38,000 nucleotides of DNA, taken from the NCBI GenBank assembly GCA_900318795.1, contig ONLU01000023.1:1-38000 (forward strand), given 5' to 3'. Shown here in pieces: positions 1-8,769 of this stretch. The notes under the pieces are model-generated. The model made no database searches and was not told where the DNA came from. It saw only the letters and a program-made list of their open reading frames with translations. The translations under genes were made by a program, and so were the position numbers. Origin of the DNA: an uncultured Prevotellaceae bacterium. Its GTDB lineage: Bacteria; Bacteroidota; Bacteroidia; Bacteroidales; Bacteroidaceae. The stretch's first letter is position 1, and the number at the start of each line of letters is the position of its first letter.

Positions 1-95
<95 letters not shown>

Positions 96-107
96 TTTTT
101 AATTGAG

Positions 108-140
108 AACCCCCTGAGTCTTATTGATTCAGAGGGTTTT
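108..140 (+). terminator. Terminator of the rRNA operon
   Basis: A 13-pair stem (108-120 with 126-138, one C/A mismatch and one G-U) closes a TTATT loop and runs into TTTT. It sits directly behind the 5S gene, as expected for an intrinsic terminator. Confidence 0.85.
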
Positions 141-178
141 ATTATTTGTATGTTATTAATAACAAAATCTAGAGGACT

Positions 179-1012
179 ATGAAGAATGTTTTATTGCTGT
201 TGACATGTTGGGCATTTGTCGCATGTGGATCGACTGCTGTTGATGATAGTGAATTTTCTATTATTTCAAAATTCAATAGTACATGGAATATTTACGAAGA
301 ACTTGTCCATAACAGTGATGGAAGTATTACTAACTATGCTCTTCCTTGGGGAGGTTTAGTCGGTTCAGTGAAAGAACGCAATATGTCAGTTGACTGGTCT
401 AAATATGAATCTATTCGTTTCGATTTTGCAGAACCAACCAAGGTTCCTACCCAGATTATGGTTTCTGACAAGGTCAAGACTTGGGGAAAGGCTGGTATTA
501 CGTCATTGACCTGTTATTTTGATGGGCAGAATGTAACGAGTATAGATGAGGTTGCGCTTCAAGCTTCTGATACTACGGTTATCACCGTCAAAAGTGTTTA
601 TCTGTCTCCAGGAAATGTTGTTTGGGAGGCTACTCCTATATGGGAAGGGAATTGCGAACAAGGCAATTGGGAGAAAGGTTTTGTGATTAAACCGGAAAAT
701 TTTACCACTGCTTATGAGGGTGACAAGTTGGAAATTGTTTTTACTACTGCCAAGAGTAATCCTAATGTTACTTTCTGGTTGCTGAAGACTATTTATAACG
801 GAACGGATTCCACTTTGGAAGGCAATGCCAGTGAGTTGAATGATTGGGGATGTGCTACTATGGGTAAGGAGGCCACGTCCTATCGGATAGTCTTAACGGC
901 TCATGATATTGAAATGTTGAGGGAGAAGGGGGCATTTATAAATGGTTATTACAACAATATTACCCAGTGTAATTTGTTGAAAAAGGGATCTGCACAGGAT
1001 GTTGAAGAATAG
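179..1012 (+). CDS. Secreted lipoprotein with two carbohydrate-binding-like beta domains
   Basis: The 277-residue product begins with a hydrophobic signal and a lipobox ending at Cys16 (CWAFVAC-GS), so it should be a membrane lipoprotein, probably exported to the surface. I do not recognise a named family. The second half (about residues 150-270) starts with an IWEGN...GNWEKGF block, then GDKLEIVF, and ends with a helix-like stretch and GAFINGYYNNITQCNLLKK. This layout resembles the jelly-roll modules appended to Bacteroidetes glycan-degrading enzymes. The first half (SIRFDF...VITVKSVYLSP) could be a diverged copy of the same fold. By eye the gene is clearly richer in A+T than its neighbours and lies right behind the rRNA operon, which hints at acquisition, but that is inference. 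The 17-base spacing to the next gene suggests co-transcription with DPP IV. Glycan binding is a guess from fold resemblance only. Confidence 0.72.
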   Translation: MKNVLLLLTCWAFVACGSTAVDDSEFSIISKFNSTWNIYEELVHNSDGSITNYALPWGGLVGSVKERNMSVDWSKYESIRFDFAEPTKVPTQIMVSDKVKTWGKAGITSLTCYFDGQNVTSIDEVALQASDTTVITVKSVYLSPGNVVWEATPIWEGNCEQGNWEKGFVIKPENFTTAYEGDKLEIVFTTAKSNPNVTFWLLKTIYNGTDSTLEGNASELNDWGCATMGKEATSYRIVLTAHDIEMLREKGAFINGYYNNITQCNLLKKGSAQDVEE

Positions 1013-1028
1013 TAAATGTTGAAGAATA
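999..1028 (+). repeat. 13-base direct duplication across a stop codon
   Basis: ATGTTGAAGAATA occurs at 999-1011 and again at 1016-1028, a spacing of 17. The first copy encodes the end of the lipoprotein (DVEE) and runs into its TAG stop; the second lies between that stop and the next start. It looks like a recent tandem duplication of the gene's 3' tail. Confidence 0.85.
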
Positions 1029-1029
1029 A

Positions 1030-3285
1030 ATGATGATGAAAAGTTGTTTGATGACCTTAGTGTCGTTACTATTGACATGTGTGGCTATTGCTGGCGGCAA
1101 GTTAAATTTGCAGGATATCACCCGTGGTGAGTATCGTCAACAGTCGATGGCTGCAGTACAGGTTTTGCCTGATGGTGAGTCGTATGCTCAGTTGAGCGGT
1201 GATGGTAAACGGATAGTCAAGTGTTCGTTCCAGAGTGGACGGGAAGTTGGTACTTTGTTCGATGTGTCAACGGCAAAAGGGTTTCAGCTTGCCAGCATTG
1301 ACGGCTATTTGCTGAGTCCAGACGGAAAACGTTTGTTGATACAGACCAACACAAAGCGTATTTATCGTCATTCGTTTACTGCTACCTATTATATATATAC
1401 GGTGCAGAATAATCGTATGGTACCCTTGTCTGAAAACGGACCTCAGCAGACTCCGTTGTTCTCTCCCGATGGTCAGCAAGTTGCTTTTGTCAGGGACAAT
1501 AACATCTTCTTAGTCAAGCTGTTGTATGATAATGCAGAAGTACAGGTTACGAAGGATGGCAGGCGCAATGAGGTGATCAATGGCATTCCAGACTGGGTGA
1601 ATGAGGAGGAGTTTGGCCATGACCGCGCGATGGTTTTCACCGCTGACAGTCGTCAGTTGGTTTGGGTTCGATATGACGAGAGTGCAGTCAAGCAATACTC
1701 GATGCCGCTCTTTAAAGGTCAGAAACCAGAGCGGATGGAATATGCGGAATATCCTGGCTTTTACACGTACAAGTATCCAATAGCCGGTGAGGTAAATTCG
1801 CGCGTGTCGGTATGGAGTTTTGATATTGGTAGTCGTCAGATGCGACAGTTGCAAGTTCCTCTGGATGGGGATGGATATATTCCCCGTTTGAAGATGACGT
1901 CCGATCCTGGTCAGGTCGCAGTGTTTACTCTGAACCGTCATCAGAACTGCTTGCGCATCTTTATGTGCAATCCGCTGTCGACGGTGTGCCGTCAGGTGAT
2001 TGAGGAGAAGGTGTCGAAGTATGTCCGTGAGGAGGCTATTGAGGGTATAGTCTTGACAGATCGCCACATTTTGTTGCCGAGTGACCGGAGTGGGTGGATG
2101 CATCTGTATCTTTATAATACGAACGGTCAACTGCTGCGGCAGGTGGACGACGGTGAGTACGAGGTGAGCGAGGTTTACGGCTATGACGAGGCGACGGGTA
2201 ACACGTATTTTGCAGCGCATGCTACTGGGGCTTCGACATTGTCGCAGCATACAGGACAGGCGGACGGGGCACTGGGGGCTACGGAGCAGCGGGTTTATGT
2301 GGTTCATGGTAATGGAAAGAAGGAGTGCCTGACGGAAAAGGCAGGTTGGAACTCGGCAGTCTTCAGCAGTGACTATCGATATTTCATCCATACATGGAGT
2401 GACATTAACACACCACCAGTCTATGCTCTTTGTAATGCTAGTGGAAAAATGCTGACGACGCTTGTTGACAATCAGGAATTACGTACAAAGCTGAGTGCGC
2501 TGAATCTTGGACGTCGCGAACTGTTCCAGTTGACGACGTCTGACGGTGTGACGCTGAACGGCTGGATGGTGAAGCCTGTGGACTTTGACGCCTCTAAGCG
2601 CTATCCGGTCATCATGTACCAGTATGGCGGTCCTGGCAGTCAGCAGGTGAAGAATGCATGGTCTATAGGCATGTCGGGGCAGGGAGCTATTCTGGAACAG
2701 TTGCTTTGCCTGCAAGGGTATGTTTGTGTGTGTGTGGATAACCGTGGTACGGGTGGTCGTGGTGCAGAGTTTGAGAAGTGTACGTATCTGAAGCTAGGTC
2801 AGCTGGAGTCTCGTGACCAGGTGGAGACCGCTTTGTGGCTGGGTCGTCAGTCATGGGTGGATGCCAGCCGCATTGCAATCTGGGGCTGGTCGTTCGGAGG
2901 CTTCAATACGCTGATGGCCATGAGCGAGGGTCGGGGTGTATTCCGCTGTGGCATTGCCATTGCTCCACCTACTTCGTGGCGCTACTATGACACCGTATAC
3001 ACAGAGCGCTTTATGCGTACACCGAAGGAGAACGCGTCGGGGTATGACGACTGCCCGATAGCGCGTGCCGTGAAGTTGAGCGGTGAGTTGCTGCTGTGTC
3101 ACGGCATGGCTGACGACAATGTCCACTTTCGCAATACGGCAGAGTACACTGAGGCGTTGGTGCAGGCTGACAAGGACTTCGAGCAGCTGGTGTACACGAA
3201 CCGCAACCACAGCATCTATGGTGGAGAGACTCGCAGTCACTTGTTCCGCCAGTGTCTGCGCTTCTTCGACCGGTCGATGCGCTGA
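1030..3285 (+). CDS. Dipeptidyl peptidase IV (S9 family serine peptidase)
   Basis: The 751-residue exported enzyme removes Xaa-Pro dipeptides from peptide N-termini, feeding peptide and amino-acid catabolism. A signal peptide (about residues 1-21) is followed by a beta-propeller domain (roughly 40-480) and an alpha/beta hydrolase domain (roughly 510-751). The S9B signature DWVNEEEF places the glutamate pair that holds the substrate amino terminus at about E193/E194. The catalytic triad is visible as Ser621 in GWSFGGF, Asp695 in HGMADDNVH and His727 in NRNHSIYGG. Length fits bacterial DPP IV. Three ATGs in a row (1030, 1033, 1036) leave the exact start uncertain by two residues. It lies 17 bases behind the lipoprotein gene and ends before a strong bidirectional terminator, so the two probably form one transcript. 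The EE pair favours DPP IV over prolyl tripeptidyl peptidase. Confidence 0.92.
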   Translation: MMMKSCLMTLVSLLLTCVAIAGGKLNLQDITRGEYRQQSMAAVQVLPDGESYAQLSGDGKRIVKCSFQSGREVGTLFDVSTAKGFQLASIDGYLLSPDGKRLLIQTNTKRIYRHSFTATYYIYTVQNNRMVPLSENGPQQTPLFSPDGQQVAFVRDNNIFLVKLLYDNAEVQVTKDGRRNEVINGIPDWVNEEEFGHDRAMVFTADSRQLVWVRYDESAVKQYSMPLFKGQKPERMEYAEYPGFYTYKYPIAGEVNSRVSVWSFDIGSRQMRQLQVPLDGDGYIPRLKMTSDPGQVAVFTLNRHQNCLRIFMCNPLSTVCRQVIEEKVSKYVREEAIEGIVLTDRHILLPSDRSGWMHLYLYNTNGQLLRQVDDGEYEVSEVYGYDEATGNTYFAAHATGASTLSQHTGQADGALGATEQRVYVVHGNGKKECLTEKAGWNSAVFSSDYRYFIHTWSDINTPPVYALCNASGKMLTTLVDNQELRTKLSALNLGRRELFQLTTSDGVTLNGWMVKPVDFDASKRYPVIMYQYGGPGSQQVKNAWSIGMSGQGAILEQLLCLQGYVCVCVDNRGTGGRGAEFEKCTYLKLGQLESRDQVETALWLGRQSWVDASRIAIWGWSFGGFNTLMAMSEGRGVFRCGIAIAPPTSWRYYDTVYTERFMRTPKENASGYDDCPIARAVKLSGELLLCHGMADDNVHFRNTAEYTEALVQADKDFEQLVYTNRNHSIYGGETRSHLFRQCLRFFDRSMR

Positions 3286-3341
3286 TCGTTCGTAATAAGC
3301 ATTAAGAGTTCTCTGTCTTAGAAGTTAAGATTCGCTGTGTT

Positions 3342-3385
3342 AAAAAAAGAACGGACTGGCCTTGCGGTCAGTCTGTTCTTTAATT
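3342..3385. terminator. Bidirectional terminator between convergent DPP IV and rubrerythrin
   Basis: A long stem (3346-3361 with 3366-3381, TTGC loop, a few G-U pairs) is flanked by an A-run on the left and T-rich sequence on the right. It can therefore end transcription from both strands. The flanking genes converge here. Confidence 0.88.
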
Positions 3386-3423
3386 GCTGTGCAGTCGTTC
3401 TGCTGAGCAGGGCCGCAGAGCGG

Positions 3424-3966
3424 TTAGTAGTTCTCGGCCTTTATCTGGAAGTAAGCCTGTGGATGGTCGCAGACGGGGCATACGTCGGGAGCCTTGGTGC
3501 CTATGACGATGTGTCCGCAGTTGGCGCACTGCCAGATGACATCGCCGTCCTTGGAGAAGACGCGTTCTTTCTGTACGTTGTCCAACAGACGACGGTAGCG
3601 CTCCTCGTGAGCCTTTTCGATGGCAGCAACGCCCTCGAACTTCTCAGCAATTTCAGGGAAACCCTCTTCTCGGGCCTCACGGGCCATGCGGGCATACATG
3701 TCAGTCCACTCGAAGTTCTCGCCGCTGGCAGCAGCCTCCAGATTGGCGGCAGTGTCCTTGATTGCACCGCCCTCCAGCAGTTTGAACCACATCTTGGCGT
3801 GTTCCTTCTCGTTTGCAGCCGTCTCTTCGAAGATGGCAGCTATTTGTACGTAGCCGTCCTTCTTGGCCTTGGATGCCCAGTACGAGTACTTGTTGCGGGC
3901 CATGGACTCTCCTGCGAATGCTTCCTGCAGGTTCTTCTCTGTTTTTGTTCCTTTCAGTTCTTTCAT
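3424..3966 (-). CDS. rbr: Rubrerythrin
   Basis: The 180-residue cytoplasmic non-haem iron protein reduces hydrogen peroxide in anaerobes. The N-terminal ferritin-like four-helix domain carries the di-iron ligands in the [49 protein letters not shown] region (Glu20, Glu53, His56, Glu94, Glu97, Glu127 and His130 by position). The C-terminal rubredoxin domain has its two metal-binding pairs, CANCG and CPVCD. Length and domain order are those of classical rubrerythrin. It lies 67 bases downstream of the asparaginase gene in an A/T-rich spacer with no clear TAnnTTTG box, so it may be read through from asparaginase or have a promoter I cannot recognise. The shared terminator at 3342-3385 ends it. 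Confidence 0.96.
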   Translation of the reverse strand: MKELKGTKTEKNLQEAFAGESMARNKYSYWASKAKKDGYVQIAAIFEETAANEKEHAKMWFKLLEGGAIKDTAANLEAAASGENFEWTDMYARMAREAREEGFPEIAEKFEGVAAIEKAHEERYRRLLDNVQKERVFSKDGDVIWQCANCGHIVIGTKAPDVCPVCDHPQAYFQIKAENY

Positions 3967-4033
3967 AAAGCGTTTTGTTTTTTAGGGGTTGTTGTTATTT
4001 TTTTTAAGTTTGAAAAACTTCTAACTCGGGTGA

Positions 4034-5062
4034 CTATACCGTTATTTCACCGCGGATGCTACGGTTCATCATGCGGCGCACCAGGTCGGGTTCGTCGTAG
4101 TGTGACTGGAGGAACATCAGCTTCGTCACAGCGCTCTCGACGGTTGAGTCGTATCCGCTAACGACTCCAGCCTCCTGCAGGTGGTAGCCCGTGTCGTAGC
4201 GTCCCATCTCTACCTTGCCCTGCATGCACTGGCTGATGTTTACGATGACCTTTCCGTTGCGTGTGCCCTCCTTGAGTGCCGAGAGCAGCCAGGGACTTTG
4301 GGGAGCATTACCGCTGCCGAATGTGCGCATGACGATGGCCTTGAGGTTGGGCGTGTGGATGATGTGTCGTATGAGGTCCTCGCGAATGCCCGGGAAGAGC
4401 GAGAAGATGATGACGTTGTTATCCAGCCGGAAGTGGGGCGTCATGGGCTTGCCCCAGTCGGGCTTCAGTATTCGCTCGCGGTGATAGCTGATGTTGACAC
4501 CAGCATCGGCCAGGTGAGGATAGTTGAACGACTCGAAGGCGTTGAACTCGTCTGCACTCTGCTTGGTAGTGCGATTGCCTCGCAGCAGATGGCCGTTGAA
4601 GTATATGCCCACCTCGGGAACCAGTGCGTGCCCCTCGTCATCACAGGCTGCAGCAATCTCAATCGATGTAATCAGGTTCTCCTTCCCGTCCGTGCGCAGC
4701 AGTCCGATGGGCAGTTGCGAACCAGTAAATATAATAGGCTTAGTCAGGTTTTCCATCATATATGACAGGACAGATGCCGTGTATGCCATGGTGTCAGTGC
4801 CGTGCAGCACCACAAATCCGTCGTAGTCCGTGTAGCGGTCGGCAATGACGTGGCTCAAGTCCGTCCACAGCCGTGGCGACATGTCGCTGGAGTCGATGGG
4901 AGGCTGAAACTGGTAGGTGTCAATCTGCAAATCGAACTGCATCAGTTCGGGCACATTCTGCAAGAGGTGCTCGAAGTCAAAAGGCTCCAGAGCGCCCGTC
5001 TGCGGATTGCGGTTCATTCCGATAGTCCCGCCTGTATAGATGAGTAATACCTTATTTAGCAT
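4034..5062 (-). CDS. ansA: L-asparaginase, type I
   Basis: The 342-residue enzyme hydrolyses L-asparagine to aspartate and ammonia. Both signature blocks are present: the first catalytic threonine in LIYTGGTIGMNRNP near the N-terminus and the second in VLHGTDTMAYTAS, with the catalytic lysine block TDGKENL. There is no signal peptide, which favours the cytoplasmic type I enzyme. An in-frame ATG 15 codons upstream (5107) would lengthen it. I reject that start because it falls inside the -7 promoter element and upstream of the expected transcript start, and because MLNKVLLIYTGGTIG matches the family N-terminus. The predicted leader is about 39 bases. Free aspartate from this reaction could feed LysC, but the two genes are not in one operon. 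Confidence 0.94.
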   Translation of the reverse strand: MLNKVLLIYTGGTIGMNRNPQTGALEPFDFEHLLQNVPELMQFDLQIDTYQFQPPIDSSDMSPRLWTDLSHVIADRYTDYDGFVVLHGTDTMAYTASVLSYMMENLTKPIIFTGSQLPIGLLRTDGKENLITSIEIAAACDDEGHALVPEVGIYFNGHLLRGNRTTKQSADEFNAFESFNYPHLADAGVNISYHRERILKPDWGKPMTPHFRLDNNVIIFSLFPGIREDLIRHIIHTPNLKAIVMRTFGSGNAPQSPWLLSALKEGTRNGKVIVNISQCMQGKVEMGRYDTGYHLQEAGVVSGYDSTVESAVTKLMFLQSHYDEPDLVRRMMNRSIRGEITV

Positions 5063-5104
5063 AGCAGTCTTTGACAAAAGTGTACAAAGTATGTCTTTGC
5101 CATG

Positions 5105-5135
5105 CAAATATACGACAAATCTTCTGAACTACAAA
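5105..5135 (-). promoter_or_regulatory. Bacteroidetes-type promoter of the asparaginase gene
   Basis: On the minus strand TTTG (5132-5135) is followed after 19 bases by TATATTTG (5105-5112). This matches the Bacteroidetes housekeeping consensus TTTG-N19-21-TAnnTTTG. It fixes the asparaginase start at 5062 and not 5107. Confidence 0.82.
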
Positions 5136-5153
5136 ATAAAAATGGTAAAAAAC

Positions 5154-6404
5154 TTATCGCGTATAGAAATCAATCAACCTCCTGAGTGCTTGTTGGCACA
5201 CAGGACAGAAGTCCGGATGTTCGTTGGTTCGCATTCTACAATTCTCCTGGGATCGCCAAACACCTTTCGACAGATATCCGCCTCCTTCGATGACCGATGC
5301 CTGACCCGCATCAATGAGCGACTGCCATTTGGGTTGGGCAGGATGAGTGGTCAGGTTGGGCTCCCATGGTTCTGTATCACTGAAATACATCGGGTCATCA
5401 TCTCCATAGGGATACTCGTCGCCCAGTCCCCCAAACGAGTGACCGAACTCATGGACGACCACGGGCAGGAAGTGACATCCACGCGTATAGCATAGGTTGT
5501 ATGAGTTGTAAATGCCGCCCCCTCCATAGTGACTGGTGTTAGCCAGGATGATGATATGCTCGTAGGGAATGCCCCTCAGTATGTCGTGCAACCGCTTGAT
5601 GTGTAGTGTCGTCAGGTAACGCTCACTATAGAATGTGTCGAAGTGGGAGTTCAGGGCAGTATTGCGCCAGATGCCTTTCCCCGGCTGACTGACATCCGAG
5701 TCATTGGACGCTGAGCATACGGCAACGATGTTGAACCGGTCTTGCAGCGAAGCAAAAGGTTCATGACGGAAGAGCGACTCGTTCGCCGCACGACAGTCGT
5801 CCAGAAATTGCGGCATTTGCTCCTGGGTATATCCTTCAGCCACATAGGCAATGTGGATGCATCGGGTGGTGTCTGCAGCCTGGTGCAGGGTAATGTACGG
5901 GTGTGGTTGTTGCTGCGATGGTGTAGTCACAGACACGGCAGGCCGTCTGATGAGAATATCCGAGGGATTGACGGTGTGACGAAAGGCTGTTGTCACCCGG
6001 TCGTGGTAGTCGCGCAACTCGACAGTAATCACAACAGGATGTTTGGGGTAGGGTACCAGGAATACATTCTCGAACGAGCGGGCAGTCTGTTTGGCTTCGT
6101 TGGTTGCCAGCCATTCCTGAAAGAGCGTCGAGAAAGAATGACGGTAGAGTGTATCACCTGTTTGCGGGTCTTTGACGGTCAGCTGGCCGTTGCCTTTGAG
6201 TGGTAGCTCGTCCAGACGATAGTGGCGGCCATACCAGCGGGGAGTGATAGATAGTTCGTCCAGAAAGATGTGCTGTGTTGAAGCGTCACCGGCAAAGGTA
6301 TAGTCCAGCCGCAGCGTAGAGTCGCAAAAATGCTGTTCGAAAGATAGAGCCTGCACGTCAGTCTGACAGAGTGATAATAATAGGCAGAGTATGTAGAGTT
6401 TCAT
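5154..6404 (-). CDS. M64-family zinc metallopeptidase (IgA-peptidase-like), secreted
   Basis: The 416-residue protein has a signal peptide (about residues 1-19) and a beta-rich N-terminal domain of about 120 residues, matching the M64 N-terminal module. A zinc-peptidase domain follows. The zinc site is plain: His318-Glu319 and His322 in HEFGHSFGGLGDEY, with an acidic third ligand likely in the DEY that follows. Family M64 includes the Clostridium ramosum IgA peptidase, but most Bacteroidales members have unknown substrates, so immunoglobulin cleavage should not be assumed. Its start overlaps the stop of the HPPK-like gene by four bases, which indicates translational coupling with the fbp-HPPK operon. 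Coupling of an exported protease to sugar and folate genes is odd and may reflect only operon inheritance. Confidence 0.87.
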   Translation of the reverse strand: MKLYILCLLLSLCQTDVQALSFEQHFCDSTLRLDYTFAGDASTQHIFLDELSITPRWYGRHYRLDELPLKGNGQLTVKDPQTGDTLYRHSFSTLFQEWLATNEAKQTARSFENVFLVPYPKHPVVITVELRDYHDRVTTAFRHTVNPSDILIRRPAVSVTTPSQQQPHPYITLHQAADTTRCIHIAYVAEGYTQEQMPQFLDDCRAANESLFRHEPFASLQDRFNIVAVCSASNDSDVSQPGKGIWRNTALNSHFDTFYSERYLTTLHIKRLHDILRGIPYEHIIILANTSHYGGGGIYNSYNLCYTRGCHFLPVVVHEFGHSFGGLGDEYPYGDDDPMYFSDTEPWEPNLTTHPAQPKWQSLIDAGQASVIEGGGYLSKGVWRSQENCRMRTNEHPDFCPVCQQALRRLIDFYTR

Positions 6405-6763
6405 AAGATGTCCGGAATGAGTTGCTGGATATATGACCGCGACCAGTCCCGTTCGTGGAAGCGCTGCTCGTCATACAGCATCAGGTCGAGGTCTATGGTC
6501 ACATGCTGTCTAGAGCGGCCGGTTGCTGCTTCGATGGCTTTTAACTCATGCTGAAGGTCGTCCATGGAAAGCGTGGTATTTGCGACCGCCAGACGGTTCA
6601 TGTAGTAGATGCCCGTCCCATGGATGTCTTCCGTCCAGAGCTTGCGACTGAAACAGACATTCTCCAGCACACTGCCCATCCGTTCCGATGCCCATTGGAT
6701 ATGGGCAGCGGGCAACCTGTTGGATCCGAGGGCAATGATGACGCGATGCATGTGAAGGGTCAA
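6401..6763 (-). CDS. Minimal HPPK-like protein (FolK family), probably degenerate
   Basis: At 120 residues this is clearly related to 2-amino-4-hydroxy-6-hydroxymethyldihydropteridine pyrophosphokinase, a folate enzyme of about 160 residues. It keeps the opening IALGSN (residues 10-15), YYMNRLAVANTT, the ELKAIEAATGR helix and the magnesium-binding pair Asp91/Asp93 in TIDLDLMLYDE. It lacks the usual arginine/tryptophan loop (RWGPR-type) between GRxR and the DLD motif, and it ends where the family normally continues with PHP...R.FVL.PL. It may be a reduced paralogue with altered activity. It overlaps fbp upstream and the M64 gene downstream by four bases each, so it is translated in a coupled operon and is unlikely to be a dead fragment. 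A second start (MHRVII, 6751) is possible. Confidence 0.75.
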   Translation of the reverse strand: MTLHMHRVIIALGSNRLPAAHIQWASERMGSVLENVCFSRKLWTEDIHGTGIYYMNRLAVANTTLSMDDLQHELKAIEAATGRSRQHVTIDLDLMLYDEQRFHERDWSRSYIQQLIPDIL

Positions 6764-8736
6764 ATCTTGTTCTTTTCTTTTAGGATACCATGACGATAGG
6801 CGTAGAGCAGTTCGCGCAGGTCGGCAATCTGTGAGCGCAGTTCCGTACCCTTGTCAGTGTCCGCCACCAGCATGCGGTGAGCCGACAGTTCCACCAACTG
6901 CGTGGTAGACTTGATGTCCAGTCCCCTCTGTATGGCATCCTGGGCATTCATGAACGGCTCGTGCTGAACCAACTGGAATCCGCGAGAGTGGTACACCAGC
7001 GTATAGCCGGCAATACCCGTCTCATTGTGGTAAGCCTCCGAGAAACCACCGTCGATGACCATCAATTTGCCATTGGCCTTGATGGGATTCTCACCCTTTG
7101 ACGCATGAACAGGTACGTGACCGTTGATGATATGACGGTTATCGCCAGTCACTCCGAAGGCGTCAAGAATCTGGTCGCAGACCTGTTCGTTGTCGCGCAG
7201 TTGGAAGTAGAAACCCTTCTTCTCTTTATACGTAGTCTTGTCGGTAAGGAAGTAGCGCTCGAAAGTTGCCATCTTCGACTTGTCGAACAGCGGCGAGTCC
7301 ACACCACACCACAGATACAGGAAGTAGTCGCGGGCATAGAGCCGCAACTCCCGGTCCGTATCGTTCTCAAAGGCAGCACGGACCATCATGCCAATGTTGT
7401 GCATCAGCTCATGTCCGCTGTAACGCTCACCTTTATACAACTCAACCTCCTTCAGGCTGCCGTCCTCGTTCAGCGGACACGAAGCGTGGAACAGCAAGTT
7501 CTGGTTGCAGATGCTATACATGCATCCATGCGACAGCAGCATCTTGACGTGCTTCTGTAGCTTCTCGCAAACACGGAACGAGTGATGCAGTTTCTCCATC
7601 AGCTGATATTCCTCGGGAGTCAACTCCTCTGGGTGCTGCGGGTCGATGGTCGGGAAGTGGCATGACGACATCTCATATTCTGTCCCGTCAATCGTACATA
7701 CACCACGCTCGTAGTCGATATGCTCCAACAGACAGCGTCCTTCCATGTGCCATTCCGGACGGCGGTGGAATATCTGTGCCTCCTTCTTGAACTGAATGAT
7801 GCTGATTGCCTTGTGCATCTGGGCAGTCAGTCGCATGGTCTTTTCGTCCAGCGTGTTGCCCGTCAGCAACCGTGGCATGAACTCATTGCACGGGTCGTCA
7901 CCATAGGTATCCATCGCAAATGTTGCCAGCGGAACCAGGTTGATGCCATAGCCTTCTTCCAGCGTTGCCAGATTGGCATATCTCAGCGAGAGCCGCAGCA
8001 CATTGCAGATGCAGGCATTGTTGCCAGCTGCAGCACCCATCCAGAGCATGTCATGGTTGCCCCACTGGATGTCCCACGAGTGATATTGGCGCAGGGTGTC
8101 CAGAATGATGTGGGCCCCAGCCCCCCGGTCGTAGATGTCGCCCAGTATGTGTAGCTGGTCGATGGACAGACGCTGGATGACGTTGCATATCGCAATGATA
8201 AAATCGTCAGCGCGTCCCGTAGAGATGATAGAGTCTACGATGACCGACACGTATGCAGCCTTGTCAATGTCGTCCGTACGCTCGTGCAGCAGTTCCTCGA
8301 TGATGTATGCAAACTCCTCCGGCAGCGACTTGCGCACTTTCGAACGCGTATATTTTGATGACACGTCACGACAGACAGCCACCAGTCGGTGAATGGTGAT
8401 GTGATACCAGTCGTCAATGTCTTCGTCAGCAGCTTTGATCAGTTCCAGTTTTTCCTCAGGATAGTATATCAGCGTACATAGCTCCCGTCGCTCAGCTTCA
8501 CGGATGTCACCCTTAAACAGTTCGCTCACCTTTCTCCGGATGTTTCCCGAGGCATTCTTCAGCACGTGCTGGAATGCCTGGCTTTCTCCGTGCAGGTCAG
8601 CGAGAAAGTGCTCCGTACCTTTGGGCAGATTCAGTATGGCCTCCAAGTTGATGATTTCTGTCGCTGCCGCTGCTATCGTGGGAAACGATGCTGAAAGCAG
8701 TTGCAGATAGTGCATGTCACGGTTCATCTGTTTCAT
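6760..8736 (-). CDS. fbp: Fructose-1,6-bisphosphatase, class III
   Basis: The 658-residue cytoplasmic enzyme removes the 1-phosphate of fructose-1,6-bisphosphate in gluconeogenesis. Class III enzymes belong to the metallophosphatase superfamily, and the metal-binding motifs appear in order: FLADLHGES, LGDIYDRG, WGNHDMLWMG and INGHVPVHASKGENP. Length is typical of the Firmicutes/Bacteroidetes enzyme (about 640-670). The start MKQMNRDMHYL is 33 bases after the upstream glycosyltransferase gene; a second ATG four codons in cannot be excluded. The four-base overlap with the HPPK-like gene shows operon coupling. I see no TAnnTTTG box in the short upstream gap, so it is probably transcribed from further upstream. 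Confidence 0.95.
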   Translation of the reverse strand: MKQMNRDMHYLQLLSASFPTIAAAATEIINLEAILNLPKGTEHFLADLHGESQAFQHVLKNASGNIRRKVSELFKGDIREAERRELCTLIYYPEEKLELIKAADEDIDDWYHITIHRLVAVCRDVSSKYTRSKVRKSLPEEFAYIIEELLHERTDDIDKAAYVSVIVDSIISTGRADDFIIAICNVIQRLSIDQLHILGDIYDRGAGAHIILDTLRQYHSWDIQWGNHDMLWMGAAAGNNACICNVLRLSLRYANLATLEEGYGINLVPLATFAMDTYGDDPCNEFMPRLLTGNTLDEKTMRLTAQMHKAISIIQFKKEAQIFHRRPEWHMEGRCLLEHIDYERGVCTIDGTEYEMSSCHFPTIDPQHPEELTPEEYQLMEKLHHSFRVCEKLQKHVKMLLSHGCMYSICNQNLLFHASCPLNEDGSLKEVELYKGERYSGHELMHNIGMMVRAAFENDTDRELRLYARDYFLYLWCGVDSPLFDKSKMATFERYFLTDKTTYKEKKGFYFQLRDNEQVCDQILDAFGVTGDNRHIINGHVPVHASKGENPIKANGKLMVIDGGFSEAYHNETGIAGYTLVYHSRGFQLVQHEPFMNAQDAIQRGLDIKSTTQLVELSAHRMLVADTDKGTELRSQIADLRELLYAYRHGILKEKNKI

Positions 8737-8769
8737 CGTAGTATATTTATAATGTATAGGTAGTTCTTT

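Noticed and set aside
141-160. Promoter for the first lipoprotein gene near TATTATTTG
   Set aside because: The spacing inside the -7 element is off by one base and no -33 element is present.
1510-2391. Long open frame on the minus strand opposite DPP IV
   Set aside because: It is antisense to a clear S9 peptidase, has no recognisable domain and has a composition typical of a shadow frame.
4006-4020. AAGTTT/AAACTT hairpin as asparaginase terminator
   Set aside because: The stem is only six A/T pairs and no T-run follows it on the asparaginase strand.
3337-4161. Long + strand open frame opposite rubrerythrin and asparaginase
   Set aside because: It runs through a terminator and across two well-supported minus-strand genes.
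5063-5107. Upstream ATG for asparaginase
   Set aside because: The codon falls inside the -7 promoter element and the family N-terminus begins at 5062.
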